From the NCBI GenBank assembly GCA_026005055.1, contig BPKI01000001.1, forward strand, positions 1,796,566 to 1,860,565: a stretch of DNA of 64,000 nt, read 5' to 3'. Below, one piece after another: positions 1-8,340 of the stretch. Under the pieces are notes generated by a model. The model was not told where the DNA came from. It searched no databases and worked only from the letters and a program-made list of their open reading frames with translations. This DNA is from Lysobacterales bacterium. GTDB taxonomy: Bacteria > Pseudomonadota > Gammaproteobacteria > Xanthomonadales > BPKI01. A program made the translations under genes and the position numbers. The number at the start of each line of letters is the position of its first letter. Within the stretch, counting starts at the first letter, position 1.

Positions 1-1
1 G

Positions 2-946
2 CGCCCGCATTACCGGGTCGAGCGCATCCGCGCCAGTGATTTGCGCGCCGCTCCACCGCCGAGCTACGAGAGGGTTGCCGCGGACGATACCGCGCCCACG
101 CTGCCGCAGAACACTGTTCCGCCGGCGGTACCGCGCCCGGCCGTGACCGGCGTCGCGCCGCCTCGACCCCTGCCGCTGGCCTCTGCGCCGACAGCGGACA
201 CGGCGGAATCCACCCCTGCGCCGACGAGCAGTGCCAGAGGCTGGTGGCGGCGGATCCTGGCGCTCTTCGGCCGCGAGACTCCTCCATCGCGTCGGGTCGA
301 GCCAGTGCTGGGCGAGGCGCAGCGAGATCCGCACCGCGCGCGCGCGTCGGCCTCGGCACGGGCACCGGAGGCCGCGGGCCATCCGCCGCCGAGCGAGGCA
401 CCGAGCGAAGCCTCGCCGCGAGGAAGTGCGCCGCGAGCCACGGAAGCGTCGGAGCCTTCGGCATCCGCCACCCCGCCCTCTCCGCAGCGGGACCGCGAGG
501 CTCCCCGGCGCCGACGGGTCGCGGACGGCGGCATGAATCGTGAGGAGCGCAAGCCGGCCTCGGCAGCGGCTGGGAATCCACGGGCTGTCCTCCTCGGTTC
601 TCCGGATCCGCACGGCTCGGAAGCCCACCGAGCCGAGTCGGCCGCACCCGAAGATCGCCCGGTCGCCGCGGATGCAAGTGCCGCCGCGACCGAGGGCAGC
701 GATGGGAGCGAGTCGGCCGGACGGCGCCGTCGCGGCCGCCGCGGCGGCCGACGCCGACGCAAGGCGACGACCGAGCCCGCAGCATCGGAGAGCGCCCCGG
801 GGCCATCCGAGACGGGCGCCGAGGACTCGCCCCGCGAGCCGGAAAAGACGCCCCTGCCAACGGCGCTCCCGGCGCTCCCCGCTCCTGCCGAGCCTGAGCG
901 GGGCGCGGCTCCGGCGGATCCTCAAATGGCGGAGCCGCCGCGGTAG
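2..946 (+). CDS. rne: Ribonuclease E, C-terminal part (left-truncated by window edge)
   Basis: Open reading frame entering from the left edge. Its first codons read RPHYRVERIRASDL, matching the segment at the end of the RNase E catalytic half (E. coli TPHYHVLRVRKGEE). The remaining about 300 residues are low-complexity, rich in Pro, Ala, Glu and Arg, as in the disordered scaffold half that recruits degradosome partners and RNA. Two islands stand out: a probable amphipathic helix GWWRRILALFGRE (a membrane-anchor-like segment) near window position 240, and an arginine-rich RNA-binding block RRRRGRRGGRRRRK near 724-765. A single NREER motif lies near 535. RNase E cleaves AU-rich single-stranded RNA in mRNA decay and rRNA/tRNA processing. 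The catalytic domain is outside the window. The stop overlaps the convergent regulator by 25 bases. The family assignment rests on the short edge motif plus the tail composition. Confidence 0.82.
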   Translation, partial: RPHYRVERIRASDLRAAPPPSYERVAADDTAPTLPQNTVPPAVPRPAVTGVAPPRPLPLASAPTADTAESTPAPTSSARGWWRRILALFGRETPPSRRVEPVLGEAQRDPHRARASASARAPEAAGHPPPSEAPSEASPRGSAPRATEASEPSASATPPSPQRDREAPRRRRVADGGMNREERKPASAAAGNPRAVLLGSPDPHGSEAHRAESAAPEDRPVAADASAAATEGSDGSESAGRRRRGRRGGRRRRKATTEPAASESAPGPSETGAEDSPREPEKTPLPTALPALPAPAEPERGAAPADPQMAEPPR

Positions 947-1560
947 GCATCGAGCAGACGCGCCAGCGCGACCACGCTATCCACGCCGAGCTTTTCGAAG
1001 ACTCGGCTCTTGTAGGTCTGAACCGTCTTGACGCTGAGGTGGAGCTGCCGGGCGATCTCGGTCTGCCCGAGGCCTTCCGCGAGCTTGGAAGCGACCTCCA
1101 GTTCGCGCCTCGAGAGCCGCTCGAGCGGCGAGCGGTGGCCGTCGAGCGCGGAGAGGGCGAGCTGCTCGGCCACGGCCCGGGCGAGGAAACGGCGACCTTG
1201 TGCCGCGGCTCGAACCGCAGCCAGAAGCTCTTCCGCAGGTCCCGCCTTGACCACAAAGCCGGTCGCCCCCGCCTCGAGGACGCGGCGCGGGAACGGCGCA
1301 TCCTCCCGCGCCGTGACCACCACCACCCGCGCCAAACCCGAGCGAGCGATGTGCTCGGTCGCCGCCAGACCGCTCATGCCGGGCAGCTGCAAATCCATGA
1401 GCACGACGTCCGGTCGCAGAGCCCGCACGAGGCGGAGCGCCTCCTCGCCATCGCCGGTTTCACCCACGACCTCGATATCCGATTCCGATTCCAGAACGGC
1501 ACGAAGCCCTGCGCGCACGAGCGCATGATCATCAACCAAGAGGAGTCGCACTCTCCGCAT
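922..1560 (-). CDS. GacA/UvrY-like response regulator (receiver + LuxR-type HTH)
   Basis: 212 residues, the normal length for the GacA/UvrY/SirA family. Receiver domain at residues 3-120 with the acidic pocket D10-D11, phosphoacceptor D56 in VLMDLQLPG, a conserved Thr in VVVVTARED and a Lys in FVVKAG. The C-terminal LuxR-type helix-turn-helix (about 145-205) reads LSRRELEVASKLAEGLGQTEIA then LSVKTVQTYKSRVFEKLGV, close to the family pattern. Such regulators are phosphorylated by BarA/GacS and activate small RNAs that titrate CsrA/RsmA. No kinase gene, uvrC or pgsA (common neighbours) is adjacent. It is convergent with rne and its last 8 codons overlap the rne tail. The GacA role is family inference; the response-regulator call is solid. 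Confidence 0.85.
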   Translation of the reverse strand: MRRVRLLLVDDHALVRAGLRAVLESESDIEVVGETGDGEEALRLVRALRPDVVLMDLQLPGMSGLAATEHIARSGLARVVVVTAREDAPFPRRVLEAGATGFVVKAGPAEELLAAVRAAAQGRRFLARAVAEQLALSALDGHRSPLERLSRRELEVASKLAEGLGQTEIARQLHLSVKTVQTYKSRVFEKLGVDSVVALARLLDAYRGGSAI

Positions 1561-1632
1561 CCCTCTCCCTCGGGCAAGGCCCGAGAGGATGCTATCGCAA
1601 ACGAGGATGCGCGCGCGGCGGCCTGGGGAGGC

Positions 1633-2187
1633 TCAGGGCGGCGATAGCGCCAAGGCGGCCTCGATTGCCTCTTTCAGCTTCGGATCGTCGGGTCGGACAT
1701 CGCTCGAATACTGGCCGATGAGCCGACCATCGCGCCCGATCAGGTATTTGTGGAAATTCCAGCGCGGCGCCTTGCCCCCCGCCGCCTCGGTGAGGGCCTT
1801 GTAGAACGGGTGCGCTTCCTGGCCTCGCACCTTGATCTTCTCGAACATCGGAAACTCGACGCCATACTGCGTGCGGCAAAAGGCGGCGATCTCCTCTTCG
1901 CTACCCGGCTCCTGCCCCATGAAGTCGTTGGACGGAAATCCGAGCACGGCGAAGCCCTGATCGGCGTAGCGCCGGTGGAGCGCTTCCAAGCCCTCGTACT
2001 GGGGCGTGAAGCCGCATTTGCTCGCGGTGTTGACCACGAGGAGAACCTTGCCGGCGAAGGCATCGCAGAGACGAACGCGTTCGGACGCGGCGAGCCTTCT
2101 GAGCTCGAAGTCGAGGAGCGGGGGACAGGTGGCGGAGACGGGCATGGCGATCAGGGAGGCAAGCAACAGAAGCAATGCGGACCGCAT
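1633..2187 (-). CDS. Exported glutathione peroxidase-family thiol peroxidase
   Basis: 184 residues from the ATG at 2187. A longer reading frame exists upstream, but this start gives a clean Sec signal peptide (MRSALLLLLASLIAMPVSA, cleavage after VSA). The mature part shows all glutathione peroxidase landmarks: NTASKCGFTPQ with the peroxidatic Cys58 (Cys where animal enzymes use selenocysteine), GFPSNDFMGQEPGS carrying Gln92, and the RWNFHKYLI motif with the catalytic Trp and Asn. Bacterial members usually reduce hydroperoxides with thioredoxin-type donors. The signal peptide places this one in the periplasm, unlike E. coli BtuE. No partner gene is adjacent. It may protect envelope lipids, but that is inference. 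Confidence 0.88.
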   Translation of the reverse strand: MRSALLLLLASLIAMPVSATCPPLLDFELRRLAASERVRLCDAFAGKVLLVVNTASKCGFTPQYEGLEALHRRYADQGFAVLGFPSNDFMGQEPGSEEEIAAFCRTQYGVEFPMFEKIKVRGQEAHPFYKALTEAAGGKAPRWNFHKYLIGRDGRLIGQYSSDVRPDDPKLKEAIEAALALSPP

Positions 2188-2647
2188 CGGCGTACTCGAC
2201 GTTGCAACGACACTTGATGATCGCAGGAACGACGTGCAACGAAGGTGAACGCGAGCTCCAGGCCACCTCCGTCGCGCATCGAGCGCGTGTTGGACCCAGG
2301 GGCGCGAGGCCATGATCGCAAGGCTTCGGGGGCTCCCCTCGGCCCGAGGGGTGGACGAGCCGACGAGAGCCTCTCTCGCTTTCCGCCACCTCCTCGGCCT
2401 CTCCGCGCCGAATGGAGCTGCCGAGGCTCTGGCGCCGCCATTCCTTCCCGCAATGATGGCGGGGGCTCCCGCCCAAGGGATATGCACGTTCCATCGTGCC
2501 GGCCCGTAGGTGTTCGAGCCTCGACTCGCGCCGTGCTCGGGGAGGGGCGAGTTGGATCGCCTTCCCGCTCGCACCGCTGGTCAGCCAAAGCCTGCGCGGT
2601 TATCGTGAACTAAGGTTTTCCTTGCATGCGACCGGGGAGCAGTAACC
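2188..2647. other. Non-coding interval, 460 bases
   Basis: Lies between the minus-strand peroxidase and the plus-strand fatty acyl reductase, so it should carry both promoters. No reading frame here resembles a protein. A ribosome binding site GGGGAG at 2634-2639 lies 8 bases before the reductase ATG. The segment GGCGGGGGCTCCCGCC near 2458-2473 can fold but has no U-tract. I could not identify convincing -35/-10 pairs. Confidence 0.6.
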
Positions 2648-4630
2648 ATGAGTTATTTCGTCACGGGGGGAACGGGCTTCATCGGACGCCATCTGATCGA
2701 ACGGCTCCTTCGGCGGAAGGGTTCGATCCACGTGCTGGTGCGGCCGGGCTCGGAGGACAAGTTCCGGACGCTGAAGCAGCGCTTCGGTGAGGAGGGTCGG
2801 CGGCTGATTCCGGTCAGCGGCGATCTCACCGCCCCGCGCCTGGGGCTGAGCGCCTCCAGCCTGGCCAAACTGAAGGGCAAGATCCGCCACTTCTTCCATC
2901 TGGCGGCCATCTACGATCTCGGCGCGGAGAGCGAGCCGCAGCGTCTCGTCAATGTGCAAGGCACGCGTCACGCCATGGAAGCGGCCGCTGCGATCGGAGC
3001 GAAATGTTTCCACCACGTGAGCTCGATCGCCGCCGCGGGTCTCTACCCCGGTGTCTTCCGCGAGGACATGTTCGAGGAGGCCGAGGGCCTGGATCATCCT
3101 TACTTCCGCACCAAGCACGATGCCGAGGGCATCGTGCGCCGCGAATGCCCGATTCCCTTCCGCATCTACCGCCCGGCGATCGTCGTCGGCCACTCCCAGA
3201 CCGGCGAGATCGACAAGATCGACGGGCCCTATTACTTCTTCACCCTGATCAAGCGGATGCGGGAGATGCTGCCCCCTTGGATGCCGACGATCGGCATCGA
3301 GGGAGGTCGCATCAACCTCGTTCCCGTGGACTTCGTGGCGGCAGCCATCGACCACATCGCCCACAAACCCAGGCTCGACGGCAAGTGCTTCCACCTCGTG
3401 GACCCCAAGCCGCTCCGAGTCGGCGAAGTGCTCAACATCTTCGCGGGCGCTGCGCACGCCCCGCAGATGAGCATGCGCATCGACGCGCGCATGTTCGCCT
3501 TCATACCCGAGAGCATTCGCGCCGCGATCGCGAATCTTCCGCCGATCAAGCGATTGATCGCGATGATCCTTCGCGATTACCGCATTCCCAAGGACGTGCT
3601 CCAGTTCATCAACTATCCCACCCGCTTCGATGCGCGCGAGGCCGAGGCAGCCCTCGAGGGTTCGGGCATCAGCGTGCCGCCGCTCGAAAGCTACGCCTGG
3701 CGCCTATGGGACTACTGGGAGCGGCACCTCGATCCCGATCTGTTCGTGGATCGCTCGCTGGCGGGCCGGGTGCGAGGGAAGATCGTCATGGTCACCGGTG
3801 GCACCTCGGGCATCGGCAAGGCCACGGTGATGCGCCTCGCCCAGGCCGGCGCGCACGTCCTGATCGTCGCTCGCAAGCAGGAAGAACTCGAACAGACGCG
3901 CAGCGAGGTGGAGGCGCTCGGCGGGACCGCCTCGATCTACAGCGCCGATCTCTCCGACATGAGCCAATGCGACCGCCTCATTCAGCAGGTGATCGAAGAG
4001 CACGGCCACGTGGACATCCTCATCAACAATGCCGGACGCTCGATCCGCCGCTCGATCGCCCTCTCCTACGATCGCTTCCACGACTTCGAGCGCTGCATGC
4101 AGCTCAACTACTTCGGCGCGCTGCGCCTGATCCTCGGTTTCCTTCCGAAGATGGCCGAGCGCCGAAGCGGCCAGATCATCAACATCTCCTCGATCGGGGT
4201 GCTTTCCAACGCGCCGCGTTTCTCCGCCTACGTCGCCTCCAAGGCGGCGCTCGATGCCTTCTCGCGCTGCGCGCAGGCGGAGTATTCCGACCTCGGCATC
4301 GCTTTCACTACGATCAACATGCCGCTGGTGCGCACGCCGATGATCGCGCCGACCAAGATCTACGACTACGTGCCCACGCTGAGCCCCGATGAAGCCGCGG
4401 AGATGGTGGTGCGCGCGATCATCGAGCGGCCGGTGCGGATCGCCACCCGGCTCGGGATCTTCGCCGCCGTCCTCTATGCCGTGGCGCCGAAAGTCTGGGA
4501 GGTCATCATGAACACCGCCTTCCGTCTGTTCCCCGATTCGGCCGCGGCCCGCGGAGAACGCGAGGACCGGGTCGAGCCCTCGAGCGAGCAGATGGCCTTC
4601 GCCGCGATCATGCGCGGTATCCATTGGTGA
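2648..4630 (+). CDS. Bifunctional alcohol-forming fatty acyl-CoA reductase (Maqu_2507-type)
   Basis: 660 residues made of two fused Rossmann reductases. Residues 1-370 form the acyl-thioester reductase half: GGTGFIG at 7-13, the active-site pair Y152/K156 in YFRTKHD, and the conserved stretch DGPYYFFTLIKRMRE. Residues 378-660 form a classical short-chain dehydrogenase: TGGTSGIG at 383-390, NNAG, and Y528/K532 in YVASK. The order, the length (about 661 in Marinobacter) and the ending AAIMRGIHW match the bacterial reductases that take fatty acyl-CoA or acyl-ACP through the aldehyde to the primary alcohol with NADPH, feeding wax ester synthesis. A good ribosome site (GGGGAG) precedes the ATG. 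No wax synthase lies in the window. The Mpo1-like gene downstream hints at a lipid theme. Confidence 0.9.
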   Translation: MSYFVTGGTGFIGRHLIERLLRRKGSIHVLVRPGSEDKFRTLKQRFGEEGRRLIPVSGDLTAPRLGLSASSLAKLKGKIRHFFHLAAIYDLGAESEPQRLVNVQGTRHAMEAAAAIGAKCFHHVSSIAAAGLYPGVFREDMFEEAEGLDHPYFRTKHDAEGIVRRECPIPFRIYRPAIVVGHSQTGEIDKIDGPYYFFTLIKRMREMLPPWMPTIGIEGGRINLVPVDFVAAAIDHIAHKPRLDGKCFHLVDPKPLRVGEVLNIFAGAAHAPQMSMRIDARMFAFIPESIRAAIANLPPIKRLIAMILRDYRIPKDVLQFINYPTRFDAREAEAALEGSGISVPPLESYAWRLWDYWERHLDPDLFVDRSLAGRVRGKIVMVTGGTSGIGKATVMRLAQAGAHVLIVARKQEELEQTRSEVEALGGTASIYSADLSDMSQCDRLIQQVIEEHGHVDILINNAGRSIRRSIALSYDRFHDFERCMQLNYFGALRLILGFLPKMAERRSGQIINISSIGVLSNAPRFSAYVASKAALDAFSRCAQAEYSDLGIAFTTINMPLVRTPMIAPTKIYDYVPTLSPDEAAEMVVRAIIERPVRIATRLGIFAAVLYAVAPKVWEVIMNTAFRLFPDSAAARGEREDRVEPSSEQMAFAAIMRGIHW

Positions 4631-4631
4631 G

Positions 4632-5426
4632 TTGGTGATCTTCGACGGCCTGATCGACTCCCACTGTCACCTCGATGCGGCCGAGTTCGCGATGGACCGC
4701 GAGCCCGTGCTGCTCCGCGCGCGCGCCTGTGGGGTCCTCGGCCAGATCGTGCCGGCAGTCCGCCGCGCGGGTTGGCCTTTTCTTGCCGCGCTCGTCGGAG
4801 AGCACCCCGATCTCCATCCGGCGTACGGGCTCCATCCCTGTTATATCGCCGAGCACCGTGAAGAGGACCTTCAGGCGCTCGCCGGCTGGCTGCACGAGCA
4901 TCCGGCGGTGGCGGTGGGGGAATGCGGACTCGATGGCTTCGAGCCAGAGCTCGATTGGGCCGCGCAACAGCGCTTCTTCCGCGGCCAGCTCGAAATCGCC
5001 GACGCCCTCGGTTTGCCGGTGATCGTCCATGCCCGCCGGGCGGTGGAACAGGTGTGGCTCGTTCTTCGCGACTACCCGCGCGTGCGCGGGGTGGTGCATA
5101 GCTTTTCTGGCAGCCTCGAACAGGCCGAACGTTTCTGGCAGCGGGGTTTTTACACGGGGTTCGGCGGGCCGCTCACCTACCCCAACGCCCGCCGCGTGCG
5201 CGCGCTGGTTGCGGCTTGCCCCGCGGAGCTCATTCTGCTCGAAACCGATGCCCCGGATCAGCCGCCCGCCTCCCGGCGCGGCGAGCGCAACGAGCCGGCG
5301 GCCCTTCCCGAAATCCTGCTCGAGGCGGCGCGCATCCGCGGCGAGTCCCCGGAAGAGCTCGCCATGCGCAGCACCATGAACGCTCGCCGCCTGTTCGGGC
5401 TGCCTGAACCCTCCTCCTTGGCGTAG
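4632..5426 (+). CDS. TatD-family metal-dependent hydrolase (YjjV-like)
   Basis: 264 residues forming a TIM-barrel amidohydrolase-fold nuclease. Metal ligands are visible: DSHCHLD near the N terminus (H11 and H13), GECGLD (Glu), VIVHARRA (His), GVVHSFSG (His) and LLETDAPD (Asp). TatD relatives act as 3'-5' exonucleases on DNA/RNA or as D-aminoacyl-tRNA deacylases. The exact substrate of YjjV-type members is unsettled. The chosen start is a TTG one base after the reductase stop; a GTG follows directly. The tight spacing suggests co-transcription with the fatty acyl reductase, although no functional link is known. Confidence 0.88.
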   Translation: MVIFDGLIDSHCHLDAAEFAMDREPVLLRARACGVLGQIVPAVRRAGWPFLAALVGEHPDLHPAYGLHPCYIAEHREEDLQALAGWLHEHPAVAVGECGLDGFEPELDWAAQQRFFRGQLEIADALGLPVIVHARRAVEQVWLVLRDYPRVRGVVHSFSGSLEQAERFWQRGFYTGFGGPLTYPNARRVRALVAACPAELILLETDAPDQPPASRRGERNEPAALPEILLEAARIRGESPEELAMRSTMNARRLFGLPEPSSLA

Positions 5427-5455
5427 CATCGTCCTTCGATCGTCGAGACACGGCC

Positions 5456-5953
5456 ATGCGCTCGCTCGAACAGTATCTCGAGGAATACGGTCAAACCCAC
5501 CGCCACCCGGTGAATCTCGCCATCCACAAGCTTTGCGTCCCTTTGATCCTGTTCTCGACCGTCGGCCTGCTGTGGTGCCTGCCGCTCGGTGCTTGGCTTG
5601 GGCTTTCAGGAAGCGCAGCCTTCTGGCTGAATGGCGCGACGGTGGCGGTGCTGCCGGTGCTTTTTTTCTATGCCGCCCTCGGTTTGCGGGCTTTCCTGGC
5701 GATGCTGCTGATCCTGGCTTTCGGCCTGCTCCTGTCGGCAGCGCTTGCGGCTTCGGGAGCCCCGCTCCTGGGGATTGCGGCGGCGGTCTGGATCGCGGCC
5801 TGGGTGGCGCAGTTCATCGGGCATCGCATCGAGGGGGCCAAGCCGGCCTTCCTCGATGACTTGGTTTTCCTGCTCATCGGACCCTTGTTCATCCTTGCGC
5901 AATGGCTGCCGCTCGCCCCAAGCCCCGCTGCCTCGCCCCGATCATCGGGCTGA
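5456..5953 (+). CDS. Mpo1-like (DUF962) integral membrane protein
   Basis: 165 residues with four hydrophobic helices. It carries the two histidine signatures of the Mpo1/YGL010w family: THRHPVNLAIHKLCVPL near the N terminus and QFIGHRIEGAKPAFLDD near residues 120-136. The yeast founder is an Fe(II) dioxygenase that shortens 2-hydroxy fatty acids in phytosphingosine alpha-oxidation. Bacterial homologues are mostly untested. It sits 29 bases after the TatD-family gene and about 0.8 kb after the fatty acyl reductase on the same strand, so a role in turnover of unusual fatty acids is plausible but inferred. The proline/serine-rich tail is not conserved in the family. Confidence 0.85.
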   Translation: MRSLEQYLEEYGQTHRHPVNLAIHKLCVPLILFSTVGLLWCLPLGAWLGLSGSAAFWLNGATVAVLPVLFFYAALGLRAFLAMLLILAFGLLLSAALAASGAPLLGIAAAVWIAAWVAQFIGHRIEGAKPAFLDDLVFLLIGPLFILAQWLPLAPSPAASPRSSG

Positions 5954-5984
5954 TCGACGCAAACCCAAGCGTCGAGGCAGCGCG

Positions 5985-7286
5985 ATGAACGCCGCGCCGC
6001 TCACCCGGCGAATCCTGATCGCCCTCATCGCCGGGTTGGCAGTCGGTTTTCTCATCAAGAGCGCGAGCCCGAGTCAGCCTTGGCTGGAAGCGACCCTGAC
6101 CCGGGGTCTTTTCGAGCTGATCGCCCGCTGGTTCATCGCCGCCCTGATGATGCTCATCGTCCCGGTGGTGCTGATCACCCTGGTCAATGGCATCGCCCGG
6201 ATGAGCGAGCCGACTCGTCTCGGGCGCATCGCCCTCCAGACCCTCGGCCTCTACCTCGCCACCACCGCCCTGGCCATCACTTTCGCGCTCACCGCGGCGG
6301 GGGTGGTCGATCCCGGAGAGGGGCGAAGCTTCGATCTTCCCGCCTACACGCCCCCGCAGCCGCCATCGGTCAAGGAGGTGCTTGCCGGCCTCATCCCGCG
6401 CAATCCGGTGCAGGCGATGGCGGAGGGGAACATGCTCCAGATCATCGTCTTTTCGGTGTTCCTCGGCCTTGCTCTCGCGCTCGCCCGCGACCGGGCGAAA
6501 GGTCTTGCCGCCTGGATCGAGGAGCTCGAAGCCGTGGTGCTCAAGCTCGTGGAACTCGTGGTCTTTCTCGCCCCGATCGGGGTCTTCGCGCTGATGGCGC
6601 GGCTCGGGGCAGAGCTCGGTCTTGCGGCCATCCGCCCGCTCGCCGCCTACTTCTTTACGGTGCTCGGCGTTTTGCTGCTCCACCTGTTCTTGGTCTATCC
6701 CCTGTTGCTTGCGCTGCTCGCCCGGCTCGACCCTCGTCCTTTCCTGCGCAAGATGCGCACGCCGCAGCTTTTCGCGTTCAGCACCGCAAGCAGCGCCGCC
6801 ACCATTCCCGTCAACCTCAAGACCGTGGAGGAGGCGCTCGGGGTGGAGCGGCGGATCGCGGGCTTCACCGTGCCGCTCGGAGCCACGATCAACATGGACG
6901 GCACCGCGATCATGCAAGGGGTGGCGGTGGTCTTCATCGGCCAGCTCTATGGCCTCGAGTTCGGGCTTGCGCAGTTCCTGACGGTGATCTTGATGGCCAC
7001 CCTCGCCTCGATCGGCACCGCGGGCGTCCCCGGGGTGGGCCTCATCATGCTCGCCATGGTCCTGGCCCAGCTCGGACTACCCGCTGAGGCGATCGGACTG
7101 ATCATCGGCATCGACCGGCTGCTCGACATGGTGCGCACGGCGGTCAACATCACCGGCGATGCCATGGTCAGCGTGGTGGTCGGCCGCTGGAACGGGGCTC
7201 TCGATGAAAGCCGCTACGAGCAGCACACGGGAAGCGAAAGCAGGGGCTCGCCTGGCGATGGCGAACGAGATCGGGCTGAGGGATGA
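5985..7286 (+). CDS. Dicarboxylate/amino acid:cation symporter (DAACS family)
   Basis: 433 residues from the ATG at 5985, close to E. coli DctA/GltP length. Multiple membrane helices, plus the family's substrate and ion motifs: the serine-rich hairpin STASSAATIPVN, the NMDGT motif (ATINMDGTAIMQG), and the last-helix pattern DRLLDMVRTAVNITGD with the conserved Asp, Arg and Asn. These proteins import C4-dicarboxylates, glutamate or aspartate with H+ or Na+. The Asp and Arg in the last signature agree with acidic substrates, but dicarboxylate and amino acid cannot be separated by eye. The hydrophilic C-terminal tail (about 30 residues) looks dispensable. It starts 31 bases after the Mpo1-like gene. 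Confidence 0.9.
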   Translation: MNAAPLTRRILIALIAGLAVGFLIKSASPSQPWLEATLTRGLFELIARWFIAALMMLIVPVVLITLVNGIARMSEPTRLGRIALQTLGLYLATTALAITFALTAAGVVDPGEGRSFDLPAYTPPQPPSVKEVLAGLIPRNPVQAMAEGNMLQIIVFSVFLGLALALARDRAKGLAAWIEELEAVVLKLVELVVFLAPIGVFALMARLGAELGLAAIRPLAAYFFTVLGVLLLHLFLVYPLLLALLARLDPRPFLRKMRTPQLFAFSTASSAATIPVNLKTVEEALGVERRIAGFTVPLGATINMDGTAIMQGVAVVFIGQLYGLEFGLAQFLTVILMATLASIGTAGVPGVGLIMLAMVLAQLGLPAEAIGLIIGIDRLLDMVRTAVNITGDAMVSVVVGRWNGALDESRYEQHTGSESRGSPGDGERDRAEG

Positions 7287-7299
7287 GCGCGACGCAACT

Positions 7300-7689
7300 A
7301 TGATCGCTACTTACTACCCCGAGCTCAAAGTGCTGCACATCGGGCTCGCGCTCGCAAGCGGTGCCTTCTTCGCCATCCGCGGCCTCATGCGTCTTCTCGG
7401 CGCGCGCTGGCCGATGGCCGCCCCAGTTCGGCATGCGAGCTACACCCTCGACAGCCTGCTGCTGCTGAGCGGCATCGCCCTGATGTTGATCACCCGGCTT
7501 TCTCCTCTCGCCGCATCGTGGTTGGCGGTGAAACTCCTTTTGATCGTCTTCTACATTCTCCTTGGCATCGCGGCGATGAGGCGTCGGCGGCTCGGCGCCT
7601 ACCTCGGGGCACTTGCGCTTTTTCTCGCGGCCTACGCGGTGGCCCGAAGCCACCATCCGCTGGGACCACTCTCTCGCCTGCTCGCCTGA
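7300..7689 (+). CDS. SirB2-family inner membrane protein
   Basis: 129 residues from the ATG at 7300, chosen because MIATYYPELKVLHIGLA is the family N terminus; an in-frame ATG further upstream would overlap the symporter. Four membrane helices, with conserved His in KVLHIGLA, in RHASYTLDSLLLLSG and in the SHHP motif near the C terminus. SirB2 was named from Salmonella invasion regulation, and its biochemical role is unknown. It follows the symporter by 13 bases and ends this plus-strand run. Confidence 0.85.
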   Translation: MIATYYPELKVLHIGLALASGAFFAIRGLMRLLGARWPMAAPVRHASYTLDSLLLLSGIALMLITRLSPLAASWLAVKLLLIVFYILLGIAAMRRRRLGAYLGALALFLAAYAVARSHHPLGPLSRLLA

Positions 7690-8340
7690 AGCAGCGAGAC
7701 CGCAAGGCCAAGCGGCCTCGACCGCGCATGCAGCCCTGAGATGCCTCGGTGCGGAGGCTCGGCGAAAGCCGCGCACCCTGTGATTCGAGAATGTTCCGAA
7801 CGTGGGCCGAACTCGGTGCCTTCGGAGTCTCGGGGCGCGGCCATCCCGCCCGCACCGAAGCGCCGACGATGCGGCCACGGATCCCCAAGGTTGAGCAAAA
7901 CAGCCCTCCGAGCCCGCGAGGCGGCCTGATGACCCCGAAGCCTGCGATCGAAATGCCATCTCTCTCGGGGCCCTACCCCTCGCGGCGAGGCAATGTTGAT
8001 ACCCTGCTTGCGCCTCGAAGGGACGAGCATGGCCAACGTCCGTGCATGCCCGGCCCGATCCCCAATCGGATGGGCCACGCGCCGATGCACATCGACCCTG
8101 CGGCTCACCCGAAGACCGATCGCCCCCGCGCCGAAGCCCACGCAATTCCCCCGCCATCCGCCGCCGAAGTGCTCAAGGGTCGAGGGCGTCGAGCGATCTT
8201 TGCAGGCGCCGTCTCGGGGAAAAATCGAGCTTCCACGGACCCGGCCCTCGCCTCAAGCCGAGTCCTGATGCCGACCGGAAAAAGCCATCCAACCCCGCCG
8301 AGCCAGGCTTGCGATCGGCGAGATTTCGGCCTTGAGGCGT
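7690..8340. other. Non-coding interval, 651 bases
   Basis: Downstream of SirB2-like (plus strand) and downstream of lolA (minus strand), so both flanking genes end here. Open frames exist but resemble nothing and are rich in Arg, Pro and Ser, as expected for GC-rich non-coding DNA. A short hairpin AGGCC-AAGC-GGCCT at 7705-7718 could help end the plus-strand transcript, but it lacks a U-tract. I see no RNA gene. The length is unusual for a convergent spacer in this compact genome. Confidence 0.55.
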
